Positions 51,736-61,792 of a stretch of 64,000 bases of DNA are shown here, in pieces. The notes beneath the pieces were generated by a model. That model was not told the DNA's origin. It saw only the letters and a program-made list of their open reading frames with translations, and made no database searches. The first letter of the stretch is position 1. Every line of letters begins with the position of its first letter. The position numbers and the translations under genes are program-made. The stretch is taken from positions 186,001 through 250,000 of the forward strand of contig NZ_BJWH01000001.1 of NCBI RefSeq assembly GCF_007990265.1, given 5' to 3'. The DNA is from Cellulomonas terrae. Lineage in GTDB: Bacteria; Actinomycetota; Actinomycetes; Actinomycetales; Cellulomonadaceae.

Positions 51736-54700
51736 TCAGATCTCTTCGATGCTGCTGGCGTTCGGACGCCGGGACAGGTCGATGCCGAGCTCCTCCGCTG
51801 CGCGGTAGACCTCGTCGTCGTTCTCCTTCATGTCGATGGAGACGCCGTCCGAGGAGAGCACCTCCACGTTCAGGCAGAGCGACTGCATCTCCTTGAGGAG
51901 GACCTTGAAGGACTCCGGGATGCCCGAGTCGGGGATGTTCTCCCCCTTGACGATCGCCTCGTACACCTTGACGCGTCCGGGGACGTCGTCCGACTTGATG
52001 GTGAGGAGCTCCTGCAGCGTGTAGGCAGCGCCGTACGCCTCCAGGGCCCAGACCTCCATCTCGCCGAACCGCTGTCCGCCGAACTGCGCCTTACCACCCA
52101 GCGGCTGCTGCGTGATCATCGAGTACGGACCCGTGGAACGTGCGTGGATCTTGTCGTCGACGAGGTGGTGCAGCTTGAGGATGTACATGTAGCCGACCGC
52201 GACCGGGTCCGGGAACGGCTCGCCGGAGCGCCCGTCGAACAGGCGCGCCTTGCCGTCGCCGCCCACGGTGCGCACGCCGTCGCGGTTCGGCAGCGTGGCC
52301 GAGAGCAGACCCGTCAGGGTCGCCTCCGGGACACCGTCGAACACGGGCGTGGCCACGGGGTTGCCGGCCGGCGAGGACGCGGCGATCGCCGGGACCTCGT
52401 CGCGCCACGACACGTCGCCCTCGGCGAGCTCGATGTCCCAGCCCTGCTTGGCCACCCAGCCGAGGTGCGTCTCGAGGACCTGGCCGACGTTCATGCGGCC
52501 GGGGACACCGAGCGGGTTCAGGACGACGTCGACCGCGGTCCCGTCGGCGAGGAACGGCATGTCCTCGACCGGGAGGATCTTGGAGATGACGCCCTTGTTG
52601 CCGTGACGGCCGGCGAGCTTGTCGCCGTCCGTGATCTTGCGGCGCTGCGCGATGTACACGCGGACCAGCTCGTTGACGCCGGCGGGCAGCTCGTCGCCGT
52701 CCTCACGGCTGAACGTGCGGACCTCGATGACCGTGCCGGACTCGCCGTGCGGGACCTTGAGCGACGTGTCGCGGACCTCGCGCGCCTTCTCACCGAAGAT
52801 CGCACGGAGCAGGCGCTCCTCCGGGGTCAGCTCGGTCTCGCCCTTGGGCGTGACCTTGCCGACGAGGATGTCGCCGGCGCCGACCTCGGCACCGATGCGG
52901 ATGATGCCGCGCTCGTCCAGGTCCGCGAGGACCTCCTCGGAGACGTTCGGGATGTCCCGCGTGATCTCCTCCGGGCCGAGCTTGGTGTCGCGCGCGTCGA
53001 CCTCGTGCTCCTCGATGTGGATCGAGGACAGCACGTCGTCCTGCACGAGGCGCTGCGACAGGATGATCGCGTCCTCGTAGTTGTGGCCCTCCCACGACAT
53101 GAACGCGACCAGCAGGTTGCGGCCGAGCGCGAGCTCGCCCTCGTCCGTGGCCGGGCCGTCGGCGAGCACCGAGTTGACCTCGACGCGGGCGCCGGTGTCG
53201 ACCAGCACGCGCTGGTTGTACGAGGTGCCCTGGTTGGAGCGGCGGAACTTGGCGACGCGGTACGTCGACGTGGTGGCGTCGTCGTTGGCGACGACGATCA
53301 GGTCGGCCGACACCTCGGTGACGACACCCGGCTTCGTCGCGACGATGACGTCGCCCGCGTCGATGGCCGCGCGACGCTCCATGCCGGTCCCCACGAGCGG
53401 GGCCTCGGAACGGACCAGCGGGACGGCCTGGCGCTGCATGTTGGCACCCATGAGGGCACGGTTGGCGTCGTCGTGCTCGAGGAACGGGATCAGGGCCGTG
53501 GCCACCGACACCATCTGGCGCGGGGAGACGTCCATGTAGTCGACGGCCTCGCCGGCGACGTACTCGATCTCGCCGCCCTTGACGCGGACCAGGACGCGGT
53601 CCTCCTCGAAGGCACCGTTCGCCTTGAGCGGGGCGTTCGCCTGCGCGATGACGTGGCGGTCCTCGTCGTCGGCGGTCAGGTAGTGGACCTCGTCGGAGAC
53701 CTTGCCCTTGATGACCTTGCGGTACGGCGTCTCGACGAAGCCGAACGGGTTGATCCGCCCGTACGTCGCGAGCGAGCCGATGAGGCCGATGTTCGGGCCC
53801 TCAGGGGTCTCGATCGGGCACATGCGGCCGTAGTGCGACGGGTGGACGTCACGGACCTCCATGCCGGCGCGGTCGCGGGACAGACCACCCGGGCCGAGCG
53901 CGGACAGACGACGCTTGTGCGTCAGGCCCGCGAGCGGGTTGTTCTGGTCCATGAACTGCGACAGCTGCGAGGTGCCGAAGAACTCCTTGATCGACGCCAC
54001 GACGGGGCGGATGTTGATCAGGGTCTGCGGCGTGATCGCCTCGACGTCCTGCGTCGTCATGCGCTCGCGCACGACGCGCTCCATCCGCGACAGGCCCGTG
54101 CGGACCTGGTTCTGGATGAGCTCGCCGACCGCACGGATGCGACGGTTGCCGAAGTGGTCGATGTCGTCGGGCTCGACGCGGATCTCGACGGCCTCGCCGG
54201 CACGCGTGCCCGGCAGGGACGGCAGGTCGATGTGCAGCGACGCGAGGTACTTGATCGTGGCGACGACGTCGTCACGCGAGAGCACCGAGTCCCCGAGCGG
54301 GACGTCCAGGCCGAGCTTCTTGTTCAGCTTGTAGCGGCCGACCTTCGCCAGGTCGTAGCGCTTCGGGTTGAAGTAGAAGTTCTCGATGAGCGCGCGGCCG
54401 GCCTCGACCGTGGGCGGCTCGCCCGGGCGGATCTTGCGGTAGAGGTCGAGCAGCGCCTCGTCCTGGGTCTGGACGTGGTCCTTGTCCAGGGTGTCGATGA
54501 CGGCCGGGTAGTTGGCGAACTCCTCGCGGATCTCCGCGTCCGTCATGCCGAGCGCCTTGAGCAGCACCGTGGCGTTCTGCTTGCGCTTGCGGTCGACGCG
54601 GACACCGACGTTGTCGCGCTTGTCGATCTCGAACTCGAGCCAGGCCCCGCGGCTCGGGATGACCTTGGCCGTGAGGACGTCCTTGTCGGACGTCTTGTCC

Positions 54701-55242
54701 GCGGTGCGCTCGAAGTACACGCCGGGCGAACGGACGAGCTGCGAGACGACGACGCGCTCGGTGCCGTTGATGATGAACGTGCCGCGCTCGGTCATGAGCG
54801 GGAAGTCGCCCATGAAGACCGTCTGGCTCTTGATCTCACCGGTGGTGTAGTTGACGAACTCCGCCGTGACGAAGAGCGGCGCGGCGAAGGTGAAGTCCTT
54901 CTCCTTGCACTCCTCGGCCGTGTACTTCGGCGGCTCGAAGCGGTGCTCGCGGAACGACAGCGACATGGATCCGCCGAAGTCCTCGATGGGCGAGATCTCC
55001 TCGAAGATCTCCTCGAGACCAGCGGTCTCGGGAACGTCCTGCCGACCCGTCTCGAGGGCCGCGGCCACCCGGGCCTGCCACGTCGCGTTGCCCAGCAGCC
55101 AGTCGAAGCTCTCCGTCTGCAGACCGAGCAGGTCCGGGACCTCGAGGGGCTCGTGGATCTTGGCGAAGGAGATACGGCGAGAGGCGGTGCGGTTCGCGAT
55201 GGCGTCGGCGGTCGGAGCAGAAGGGGTGCGCGAGGCAGCCAA
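51736..55242 (-). CDS. rpoB: RNA polymerase beta subunit
   Basis: 1168 aa from TTG 55242 ([19 protein letters not shown]), with GGAAGG 8 nt upstream; the frame is open 13 codons further but without family residues. The rifampicin region [20 protein letters not shown] and the following [11 protein letters not shown] carry the sensitive-type Asp, His and Ser. The conserved C-terminal [20 protein letters not shown] is intact. Confidence 0.98.
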   Translation of the reverse strand: MAASRTPSAPTADAIANRTASRRISFAKIHEPLEVPDLLGLQTESFDWLLGNATWQARVAAALETGRQDVPETAGLEEIFEEISPIEDFGGSMSLSFREHRFEPPKYTAEECKEKDFTFAAPLFVTAEFVNYTTGEIKSQTVFMGDFPLMTERGTFIINGTERVVVSQLVRSPGVYFERTADKTSDKDVLTAKVIPSRGAWLEFEIDKRDNVGVRVDRKRKQNATVLLKALGMTDAEIREEFANYPAVIDTLDKDHVQTQDEALLDLYRKIRPGEPPTVEAGRALIENFYFNPKRYDLAKVGRYKLNKKLGLDVPLGDSVLSRDDVVATIKYLASLHIDLPSLPGTRAGEAVEIRVEPDDIDHFGNRRIRAVGELIQNQVRTGLSRMERVVRERMTTQDVEAITPQTLINIRPVVASIKEFFGTSQLSQFMDQNNPLAGLTHKRRLSALGPGGLSRDRAGMEVRDVHPSHYGRMCPIETPEGPNIGLIGSLATYGRINPFGFVETPYRKVIKGKVSDEVHYLTADDEDRHVIAQANAPLKANGAFEEDRVLVRVKGGEIEYVAGEAVDYMDVSPRQMVSVATALIPFLEHDDANRALMGANMQRQAVPLVRSEAPLVGTGMERRAAIDAGDVIVATKPGVVTEVSADLIVVANDDATTSTYRVAKFRRSNQGTSYNQRVLVDTGARVEVNSVLADGPATDEGELALGRNLLVAFMSWEGHNYEDAIILSQRLVQDDVLSSIHIEEHEVDARDTKLGPEEITRDIPNVSEEVLADLDERGIIRIGAEVGAGDILVGKVTPKGETELTPEERLLRAIFGEKAREVRDTSLKVPHGESGTVIEVRTFSREDGDELPAGVNELVRVYIAQRRKITDGDKLAGRHGNKGVISKILPVEDMPFLADGTAVDVVLNPLGVPGRMNVGQVLETHLGWVAKQGWDIELAEGDVSWRDEVPAIAASSPAGNPVATPVFDGVPEATLTGLLSATLPNRDGVRTVGGDGKARLFDGRSGEPFPDPVAVGYMYILKLHHLVDDKIHARSTGPYSMITQQPLGGKAQFGGQRFGEMEVWALEAYGAAYTLQELLTIKSDDVPGRVKVYEAIVKGENIPDSGIPESFKVLLKEMQSLCLNVEVLSSDGVSIDMKENDDEVYRAAEELGIDLSRRPNASSIEEI

Positions 55243-55394
55243 AAGAGGGGTCCTTCCCAGCGGATCGAGTGCACGCTGCACTGGTCCTGGCTAGGCGCGA
55301 TCCCCCGGCCGGCGAGCCCCACGACGACGTGTCTTGACGACGAAGGTGGGCTCGGGTTATACGGGATCGCGGGCACAGGCCAGCGCAAAGCGCT

Positions 55395-55423
55395 AGCATA
55401 CTCGGCCGCCGAGTCAAAGTCCA
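55395..55423 (-). promoter_or_regulatory. Promoter of rpoB-rpoC
   Basis: On the minus strand TGGACT (55418-55423), 17-bp spacer, TATGCT (55395-55400). A second AT-rich TATAAC lies downstream at 55356-55361. The 377-bp gap 55243-55619 holds no gene; the rpoB leader is about 145 nt. Confidence 0.65.
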
Positions 55424-55619
55424 CCCGGCATCGACACCTCCTGGCGCCACCCGACACGTCGGGCGACGGACCCTGAGGCGTCCGGTACGAACGGGCGGCT
55501 CCGCCCGCACGGCGACGTCATTGGCGCCGCGCACATGGTGGCACACGTGGCCGGACCGCGAAAGTCCGTCCCCCATGCGGACGCGGCTCCGGGACGTCTC
55601 TCCCCGCGTCGTCGGACGC

Positions 55620-55657
55620 GACGAGGCCCGCACCCCGTGCAGGGTGCGGGCCTCGTC
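55620..55657 (-). terminator. Terminator of rplJ-rplL
   Basis: GACGAGGCCCGCACCC (55620-55635) pairs perfectly with GGGTGCGGGCCTCGTC (55642-55657) around CGTGCA: a 16-bp stem 48 bp after the rplL stop. It makes rpoBC depend on its own promoter. Confidence 0.88.
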
Positions 55658-55705
55658 GAGCGTGCTACCTCCGCGCGACCGGAAGACCGGCGACGGAGGC
55701 GGTGA

Positions 55706-56098
55706 TCACTTGAGGGTGACGGTGGCGCCAGCGGCCTCGAGGGTCGCCTTGGCCTTCTCGGCGGCCTCCTTGGTGACACCCTCCAGGACGGCCTTGGGGG
55801 CGGCGTCGACGACGTCCTTGGCCTCCTTCAGACCGAGGGACGTCAGGACGCGCACCTCCTTGATGACCTGGATCTTCTTGTCACCGGCGGCCTCGAGGAC
55901 GACGTCGAACGAGTCCTTCTCCTCCTCGGCCTCGGCCTCGGCAGCGCCGCCGCCGGCGCCGGGGGCAGCCGCGACGGCGACCGGAGCAGCAGCGGTGACC
56001 TCGAAGGTCTCCTCGAACGCCTTGACGAACTCGGAGAGCTCGATGAGGGAGAGCTCCTTGAACGCGTCGATGAGCTCGGTGGTGGTGAGCTTCGCCAT
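55706..56098 (-). CDS. rplL: Large ribosomal subunit protein L7/L12
   Basis: 130 aa. N-terminal dimer domain, Ala/Gly/Glu hinge (about 40-60), then the factor-binding domain with [20 protein letters not shown]. Multiple copies bind L10, encoded just upstream. Confidence 0.97.
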   Translation of the reverse strand: MAKLTTTELIDAFKELSLIELSEFVKAFEETFEVTAAAPVAVAAAPGAGGGAAEAEAEEEKDSFDVVLEAAGDKKIQVIKEVRVLTSLGLKEAKDVVDAAPKAVLEGVTKEAAEKAKATLEAAGATVTLK

Positions 56099-56182
56099 GG
56101 TGGCGGTTCCTTCCGATCGATGCCCGGTGGCCGTGCGGCCGACCCGGGCGGGGGGTTCAGTGAGTGCCTGTCGCCGGATGGC

Positions 56183-56716
56183 TCAGGCAGCGACCTCGGC
56201 CGACTCCTCGCGCTTGAGGCGCAGGGCGTCGACGGTGCGTGCAGCCTGAGCGGCGGGCGCCGTGAACAGGTAGGCCGCCTGGTAGAGCGACGCCTTGAAC
56301 ACGCCGGCAGCCTTGGCCAGCAGAACCTCACGGGACTCGAGGTCCGCGAGCTTGGTGACGTCCGCAGCGGTCAGGGCGCGTCCGTCGAGGACACCGCCCT
56401 TGATGACCAGTGCGGGGTTCGCCTTGGCGAAGTCACGCAGACCCTTGGCGGCCTCGACCGGGTCACCGGAGACGAAGGCGATCGCCGACGGGCCCGTGAG
56501 CGCGTCGTCGAGGCCTTCGAGGCCGGCATCCTTGGCCGCGATCGCGGTCAGCGTGTTCTTCACCACGGCGTAGGTTGCGTTGCCGCTGAGCGCCTTGCGC
56601 AGCTTCTTGAGCTGCGCAACGGTGAGCCCGCGGTACTCGGTCAGCACGGCCGCGTTGGAGTCGCGGAACAGGTCCGTGAGCTCTGCGACTGCGGCTGCCT
56701 TGTCCGGCCTCGCCAT
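56183..56716 (-). CDS. rplJ: Large ribosomal subunit protein L10
   Basis: 177 aa from ATG 56716 ([13 protein letters not shown]). [19 protein letters not shown] and [15 protein letters not shown] are conserved; the C-terminal helix binds L7/L12 dimers. The gene is preceded by an L10-type leader. rplK-rplA do not lie directly upstream; the CHAT gene does. Confidence 0.97.
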   Translation of the reverse strand: MARPDKAAAVAELTDLFRDSNAAVLTEYRGLTVAQLKKLRKALSGNATYAVVKNTLTAIAAKDAGLEGLDDALTGPSAIAFVSGDPVEAAKGLRDFAKANPALVIKGGVLDGRALTAADVTKLADLESREVLLAKAAGVFKASLYQAAYLFTAPAAQAARTVDALRLKREESAEVAA

Positions 56717-56932
56717 GGCAATCCTTCCGATGGTGGTGCCACCGGTCGTCACGCCCCGCACACAAAAGAGCCCCGCGCAGGCGCGGGGCTCGGCAGGCAG
56801 CTCGGCGCAAGCCGAACCATCCGGGAACACTCACCTGCGCTGGCCTCCGCTGCTGCGGGACTTCGGGCGATCGGGCCGCGAGCACTGCGTGCGCACGACA
56901 CGGTCGACGACCGGCGGTCTTTGGGTGGTCCC
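56717..56932 (-). promoter_or_regulatory. L10 leader with terminator-like attenuator
   Basis: The 210-nt leader contains AGACCGCCGGTCG and GCGCAGGTGAG segments like those of the L10 leader family, which binds the L10-L12 complex. Near its end AGCCCCGCGC and GCGCGGGGCT (56769-56790) form a 10-bp stem followed on the minus strand by CTCTTTTG, a real intrinsic terminator. This would let excess L10-L12 stop its own transcription. Confidence 0.7.
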
Positions 56933-56961
56933 AGCCTACGGCACCGGTCCAGGGCCACCAA
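56933..56961 (-). promoter_or_regulatory. Promoter of rplJ-rplL
   Basis: On the minus strand TTGGTG (56956-56961), 17-bp spacer, TAGGCT (56933-56938). It lies only 9 bp after the stop of the upstream CHAT gene, so read-through from that gene would also pass the L10 attenuator. Confidence 0.68.
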
Positions 56962-56969
56962 ATCCGGCC

Positions 56970-59648
56970 TCAGGCGGCTCCGTGCGCGCTGAACGTGCAC
57001 CAGTTGACGAAGCCCTCCGGCGTCGAGCGGTCGACCCGTCCACGAGCAGCGTGCAGCGCCCGCGCGAGCGGCAGCCCGTCGCGCAGACCACGGTGCAGCT
57101 CGAGCATCAGGTCGACCGCGGCGACGTCCGGCACCGCCGCGATGCTGGCGACGACGCCCGCGGTGCCCTGCGCGAGCATCGCGCTGACGAAGCCCAGCAC
57201 CTCGTCGCCCGCGTAGGCGACGTCGGCCCCCGAGTGGCACGAGGCGAGCACGAGCCGGTGGGGTGCGACGCCTGCGCCGTGCAGCTCCTGGACCGTCACC
57301 GGCCCGTCGGCGAGCAGGAGCGAGGAGAACATCGGGTTGTCGGCGCGAGGTGAGCCGTGGCAGGCGAGGTGTGCGAGGTCGGCGTCGGCCAGTGCGGCGA
57401 CGACCTCCTCGGCACCCGCACCTGCCGAGGCGAGCACGAGGGCGCCCGGGTGGACGTCGCGCAGGGCCTCGACCTCCTCGCTCGCCCCCGTCAGGTCCGG
57501 ACCGGCCACGAGGACCGTCCGGCCCGCACCCTCGCGCGCCCGTGCTGCGGCGCGCGTACGGACCCAGAACGTCGCGGAGGGCGCTTGCGCGAGCGGCCCG
57601 TCGTGCAGGCAGGACCACGGGACACCGTGCAGCATCCCCACCGGGACGACCACGAGCTCGTCGTGCTCGCCCACGCCCAGCGGCGCCATCAGCAGGGCGC
57701 GCAGCCGGGCGATCCGCAGCTCTGCGCTGGCGCGCGCGGCCTCGGCGGCGGCGACGCCGCGAGGGTTGGCCAGGCGTCGCAGCGCGAACAGCAGCGGCCG
57801 GAGCTCGGTGACGACGTCCTCCTCGGCACCCAGCTCGACCAGCCGCGCGTGCCGCGGCTCGACGACGACCGCGACGAGCCGGCCCTCGAACTTGCCGAGC
57901 TCGACCAGCGTGCGCCCGTCGAGCGCCTCCCGGAGGGCGGCCAGCCCGCGGAAGTGCGGCACGCCGCTCCCCTCGCTCGCACGGACCCTGCGCGACCAGT
58001 CGTCCGCGGAGACGCGGGGGGCGGTGTCCGCCACCACCACGCCCCGACCCGGACCCGTCGACCCCGCCACGGAGCCCGCGCGACGCTGCGCCATCGGCAC
58101 CTGCGAGGCAGGGAACCTCGTGAGCAGGGCGGCGGCCCGTGTCCGTTCCATCCACGCCAGCGCCCTGGCGGGAGACCCTCCCGCCAGGACCACGCCGAGA
58201 CCGATCTCGCCGAGCTCCGCCCCGTGCCCGGACGCCAGCGCCCGCAGCTCGATCGTGGGCAGCGCGGACCGGTGCACAGCCAGGTCGCGCAGCCCCGAGC
58301 GGCACTCCTCGAGGGCGGCGGCCGGTCGGCGGGCCGCGCGCTCCGCCAGGGCCACGGCCAGACGTCCTCGCAGGCGCACCAGCACCTGCCCGTTGCGGGC
58401 CAGGTCCCCCGCCCGGACGAGCGTCGCGATCGCGTCCCGGGGTCGGTCGACCGCGAGGGCCACCCGGCCCGCGACCAGGTAGGCCTCGACGGCGCTGTGC
58501 AGGTTGCCGGCGCGTTCGAGCCGGCCGGCCGCTCGTCGCGCGGTCCCCACCTCGGCGACCCCGACCGACCTGGCCTCGAGCCGGGCCTCGACGCCCACCA
58601 GGACCGCCCGGTCACGCCAGCCGGCGCGCCGCTGGTGGCGCGCCGCCTCCGCCGCCGCGTCCGCGTGGTGCCGGGCTCCGTCGACGTCGCCGGTGAGCAG
58701 CGCGATGCGAGCGAGCCGCAGCCGCGCCTCCGTCGCCATCAGGGAGCCGCCGGACTCCTCCAGCTCGTGCACCGCGCTGCGCGCAGCCGTCGCGGCCTCC
58801 GGGAGCAGGCGCAGGTCCATCATCGCGTCCGCGAACTCCGTGTAGTACTCCCCCAGCGGGATCCCGGCGTCGGAGTACGCCCGCGCGGCACCCTCGAAGT
58901 CGTGCATGCCCTCGCGCAGCCGACCGGCCCGCACCGCGATCCACGCCCGGGTCTGGATGGCGGGCGCGAGCAGGCCGGGCGCCTGCTCGCAGAGGTCCAC
59001 GGAGGCGTCCGCGTGCTGGAGCGCCTCGTCGAACGCCCCGCGCTCGGCCAGCAGCATGGCGAGGTTGTTCGTCGCGATCACCGTCCGGCTCACGTCGAGC
59101 TCACCCTCCGCGAGCAGCGACCGGTAGCGCTCCTCCGCAGCCAGCAGGCGCCCGGCGTTCTGGTCGAGCACCGCGCGCGACAGCCGGATGCGGCCGTGCA
59201 GCAGCGCACGCTCGGCCGGGTCCATCGCCGACGCGCGGTCGACCGCCGCCAGCGCGTCGTCCAGGTCGCGTGCCGCGCCGGCCGTCCGGCCCATGTCCTG
59301 CAGCACCGTCGCGCGGCTCACGAGCGCGCTCGCCTCGACGTGGGCCAGCGTGTGCTTGCGGCTGATCCGCACCGCCTCGTCGAGCAGGCGACGCGCGGAC
59401 GTTTCGTCCCACAGGGCCCGAAATGTCCAGGCCAGCACCCGTAGGCTCAGACCGAGCAGCTCGGGGTCGTGCAGCCGCCGAGCGAGGGCGACCATGTCGG
59501 TCGCCTGGCCGGCCACCGCCCGCGGGTGGAGGTCGGCCGACTCCATGAGGCCCTGCACATGTATCAGGAGCGCGTCTCGTCCCTCTGGAAGGGAGTAGGC
59601 CTCGCCCACGGGCGGGGAATGCTCGTTGACGTGGGCGGACGGCACCAT
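56970..59648 (-). CDS. TPR-CHAT protein (caspase-like peptidase)
   Basis: 892 aa from ATG 59648, 7 nt after TAGAAT (leaderless). No signal peptide. Residues 20-510 are Ala/Arg/Leu-rich helical repeats of TPR type (for example ERALLHGRIRLSRAVL, ATNNLAMLLAERGAFDEAL). Residues about 560-892 are a CHAT domain; the catalytic dyad is His764 in LAHLACHGS and Cys804 in LVLASCHSG, both present. CHAT domains are cysteine peptidases of the caspase/separase clan, often in regulatory or immune proteolysis. It is divergent from a subtilase gene by 35 bp, which with the sigma factor suggests one system. An alternative ATG lies at 59657. Confidence 0.88.
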   Translation of the reverse strand: MVPSAHVNEHSPPVGEAYSLPEGRDALLIHVQGLMESADLHPRAVAGQATDMVALARRLHDPELLGLSLRVLAWTFRALWDETSARRLLDEAVRISRKHTLAHVEASALVSRATVLQDMGRTAGAARDLDDALAAVDRASAMDPAERALLHGRIRLSRAVLDQNAGRLLAAEERYRSLLAEGELDVSRTVIATNNLAMLLAERGAFDEALQHADASVDLCEQAPGLLAPAIQTRAWIAVRAGRLREGMHDFEGAARAYSDAGIPLGEYYTEFADAMMDLRLLPEAATAARSAVHELEESGGSLMATEARLRLARIALLTGDVDGARHHADAAAEAARHQRRAGWRDRAVLVGVEARLEARSVGVAEVGTARRAAGRLERAGNLHSAVEAYLVAGRVALAVDRPRDAIATLVRAGDLARNGQVLVRLRGRLAVALAERAARRPAAALEECRSGLRDLAVHRSALPTIELRALASGHGAELGEIGLGVVLAGGSPARALAWMERTRAAALLTRFPASQVPMAQRRAGSVAGSTGPGRGVVVADTAPRVSADDWSRRVRASEGSGVPHFRGLAALREALDGRTLVELGKFEGRLVAVVVEPRHARLVELGAEEDVVTELRPLLFALRRLANPRGVAAAEAARASAELRIARLRALLMAPLGVGEHDELVVVPVGMLHGVPWSCLHDGPLAQAPSATFWVRTRAAARAREGAGRTVLVAGPDLTGASEEVEALRDVHPGALVLASAGAGAEEVVAALADADLAHLACHGSPRADNPMFSSLLLADGPVTVQELHGAGVAPHRLVLASCHSGADVAYAGDEVLGFVSAMLAQGTAGVVASIAAVPDVAAVDLMLELHRGLRDGLPLARALHAARGRVDRSTPEGFVNWCTFSAHGAA

Positions 59649-59655
59649 TCTTCGC

Positions 59656-59661
59656 ATTCTA
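59656..59661 (-). promoter_or_regulatory. -10 box TAGAAT of the CHAT gene (leaderless)
   Basis: TAGAAT, 7 nt, ATG 59648 on the minus strand. A direct repeat CATTCT-TCG-CATTCT (59646-59660) overlaps both the box and the start, and lies within the 35-bp shared regulatory gap. Confidence 0.6.
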
Positions 59662-59683
59662 GGCAGACACACAGGGAGCAGAT

Positions 59684-61093
59684 GTGAGTATCCCCTCGGG
59701 CCGTGGGCCCGGAGCCGGTGGCGATCCCTTCGGCGGCGAGTACCGCCGGTTGCGCGCAGGTCAGGCCGTCACCTCGGAGGTGCAGCAGGCCATCCGGAGA
59801 CAGGTCGACGAGCTCGCCCTGCGCAAGACCGACGCCGGGCTGCGGCGCCGGCTGAACACCGCCGTCCAGGACCGCTGGATCCGCAGCCGAGGCACGCAGC
59901 TGGCCGTCCGGCGCAAGGACCGCGGCGAGGACGCGATCGTGATCAGCGGCGAGCTCCTGCTGACCACGCGGACCTGGGAGGACCCGGTCGCACGGGCCTA
60001 CGTGACCCGGCGCGGCCTGTCGCCCGCACCCGTGGGCTGCGCCGACCTCGAGAGCCGGCTGGTCCGCGTCGTCACCTCCGGACCGACCACCCCCGAGCAC
60101 CTCGAGGACACCGTCGCGGAGCTGCGCGCACGCGGCTTCGCTGCGTCGCTCACCCACATCACGCCGCTGTCGCCGGTGATGAAGACCTCGAGCGCCGTCG
60201 CGGCGCCGGCCGCGGAGACGTTCCCCGACTACGTCAAGGCGTCGACCGGGGACGGCAGCGGCGCCCGGGTCGCCGTCGTGGACACGGGCATCGACGCGGT
60301 CATCCGGGGCGACGGCTGGCTCACCGAGGTCCCGCGCCAGCCGGTCGACGACACCGCGACCGACGTGAACGACGTGAACATCGACCCGCTGGACAACGAC
60401 CCGGCCGACGGCCTGCTCGACCTGTCCGCGGGCCACGGCACGTTCGTCAGCGGCATCGTGGTCCAGGTGGCCCCCGGCGTCGACCTCTCCGTGTACCGCG
60501 CCCTGAGCGCGGGCGGGACGGGCAGCGAGATCGAGGTGGCCTGCAAGCTCATCGCCGCGGTGCGCGACGGCGCGCAGCTGGTCAACCTGTCCCTCGGCAC
60601 CCAGACCCAGTTCGACCAGCCCTCGCTCGCGATCGCGGCCGCGCTGGAGGTCGTCCGGGAGATCGAGAAGGAGCGCGGCGAGGACGTGCTGATCGTGGCC
60701 GCCGCGGGCAACTTCGGGGACACGGTCCCGACGTGGCCGGCCGCGTTCCGGCGGGTCGTCGCCGTCGGGTCGCTGACCGCGGACCTGCGACCGAGCGTGT
60801 TCTCCAGCCGTGGGTGGTGGGTCGACTGCGCGACCGTCGGCGAAGGCATCCTGTCGCCCTACGTCGCCGGTGAGCAGTCCCCCGACTTCACCAACGAGCC
60901 CGCCACCTTCGGGCCGGACTCCTTCGCCCGGTGGAGCGGGACGTCGTTCGCGGCGCCGCAGATCGTCGGCGCGGTGGCCCGGCTCATGCACGAGCGCGGC
61001 CTCGACGCCCGAGCGGCGTACATCGAGCTGTTGGCGCTCGGACGGCCGCTGCCCGACTTCGGGCAGGCCTTCTCGATCCTGCCGGGCGTGTGA
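59684..61093 (+). CDS. Cytoplasmic S8 (subtilisin-like) serine peptidase with N-terminal prodomain-like region
   Basis: 469 aa, GTG start with GGGAG upstream. No signal peptide or membrane helix. Residues 30-185 form a region with VVTSGPTTPEHLEDTVAEL and ASLTHITPLSPVM that is homologous to the stand-alone protein at 62717-63202. Residues 193-469 are a subtilase: Asp200 in AVVDTGID, His251 in SAGHGTFVSG, oxyanion Asn343 in AAGNFGD, Ser421 in GTSFAAPQ. The N-terminal part may act as an inhibitor or folding prodomain (by position and predicted alpha/beta pattern). First gene after the CHAT divergence; the sigma gene follows. Confidence 0.88.
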   Translation: MSIPSGRGPGAGGDPFGGEYRRLRAGQAVTSEVQQAIRRQVDELALRKTDAGLRRRLNTAVQDRWIRSRGTQLAVRRKDRGEDAIVISGELLLTTRTWEDPVARAYVTRRGLSPAPVGCADLESRLVRVVTSGPTTPEHLEDTVAELRARGFAASLTHITPLSPVMKTSSAVAAPAAETFPDYVKASTGDGSGARVAVVDTGIDAVIRGDGWLTEVPRQPVDDTATDVNDVNIDPLDNDPADGLLDLSAGHGTFVSGIVVQVAPGVDLSVYRALSAGGTGSEIEVACKLIAAVRDGAQLVNLSLGTQTQFDQPSLAIAAALEVVREIEKERGEDVLIVAAAGNFGDTVPTWPAAFRRVVAVGSLTADLRPSVFSSRGWWVDCATVGEGILSPYVAGEQSPDFTNEPATFGPDSFARWSGTSFAAPQIVGAVARLMHERGLDARAAYIELLALGRPLPDFGQAFSILPGV

Positions 61094-61162
61094 AACGTGC
61101 TGGGCACCTTGCTGCGACCGGGCCATGATGGCTTCCAGGTTGCGAGACGAAGGGATCCACAC

Positions 61163-61792
61163 ATGGACGACGAGGATCCGTACCGCCGGCGGGACGTCCC
61201 CGCCCTGGTGACGGGCGCGCTGGAGGGCGACTCCCGCGCGTGGTCGGAGATCGTGCGCCGGTTCACCCCGGCCGTGGTCGCGCGCGTCCGCCAGTTCCGG
61301 CTCACCCCGCACCAGGCGGAGGACGTCGCGCAGACGGTGTGGCTGAACCTGCTCGAGAACCTCGAGAAGCTCCGCGACCCGAACGCCCTGCCCGGGTGGA
61401 TCGCCACCACGGCGCGGCACGAGTGCATCCGGGTCACCAACGTGAACCGGCGGACCGTCCCGGTCGACCCGCAGACCGGTCGGCTGGACGGCGTGTCCGA
61501 CTCCGACCTCGACGAGCGGATGCTCGCGGTCGAGCGAGAGCGGGCGCTGCGCGAGGGGCTCGCGGAGCTGCCCGACCACCAGCGCGACATCCTGCTGATG
61601 CTCGCGGTCGACCCGCCGTTGAGCTACGCGGAGATCGCGGAGAAGCTCGGCGTCCCCGTCGGCTCGATCGGCCCCACCCGGGGTCGTGGACTCGCCCGCC
61701 TGCGACAGACGGCGGCGATCAAGAACTACGTGCGGGCCTGGACGGCCTCCACGGCTGAAGAAGGAGGACGCGATGTCCTGGCACTCGGATGA
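61163..61792 (+). CDS. ECF-type RNA polymerase sigma factor
   Basis: 209 aa. Region 2 spans about 20-90 (AWSEIVRRFTPAVVARVR, AEDVAQTVWLNLLENL) and region 4 about 130-190 (ELPDHQRDILLMLA, LSYAEIAEKLGVPVGSIGPT). AAGGGA precedes ATG 61163. It lies 69 bp after the subtilase gene, and its 3' end overlaps the next gene by 20 bp. It should drive its own regulon, possibly this locus; no target promoter could be defined. Confidence 0.9.
   Translation: MDDEDPYRRRDVPALVTGALEGDSRAWSEIVRRFTPAVVARVRQFRLTPHQAEDVAQTVWLNLLENLEKLRDPNALPGWIATTARHECIRVTNVNRRTVPVDPQTGRLDGVSDSDLDERMLAVERERALREGLAELPDHQRDILLMLAVDPPLSYAEIAEKLGVPVGSIGPTRGRGLARLRQTAAIKNYVRAWTASTAEEGGRDVLALG

Noticed and set aside
47759..55242. Antibiotic-resistance changes in rpoB and rpsL
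   Set aside because: The rifampicin-region Asp, His and Ser and the S12 lysines are of the sensitive type, so nothing unusual is claimed.
56970..59648. CHAT gene as part of the ribosomal rplJ operon
   Set aside because: It is upstream on the same strand, but rplJ has its own good promoter and leader just after the CHAT stop, and the CHAT gene pairs with the divergent subtilase.
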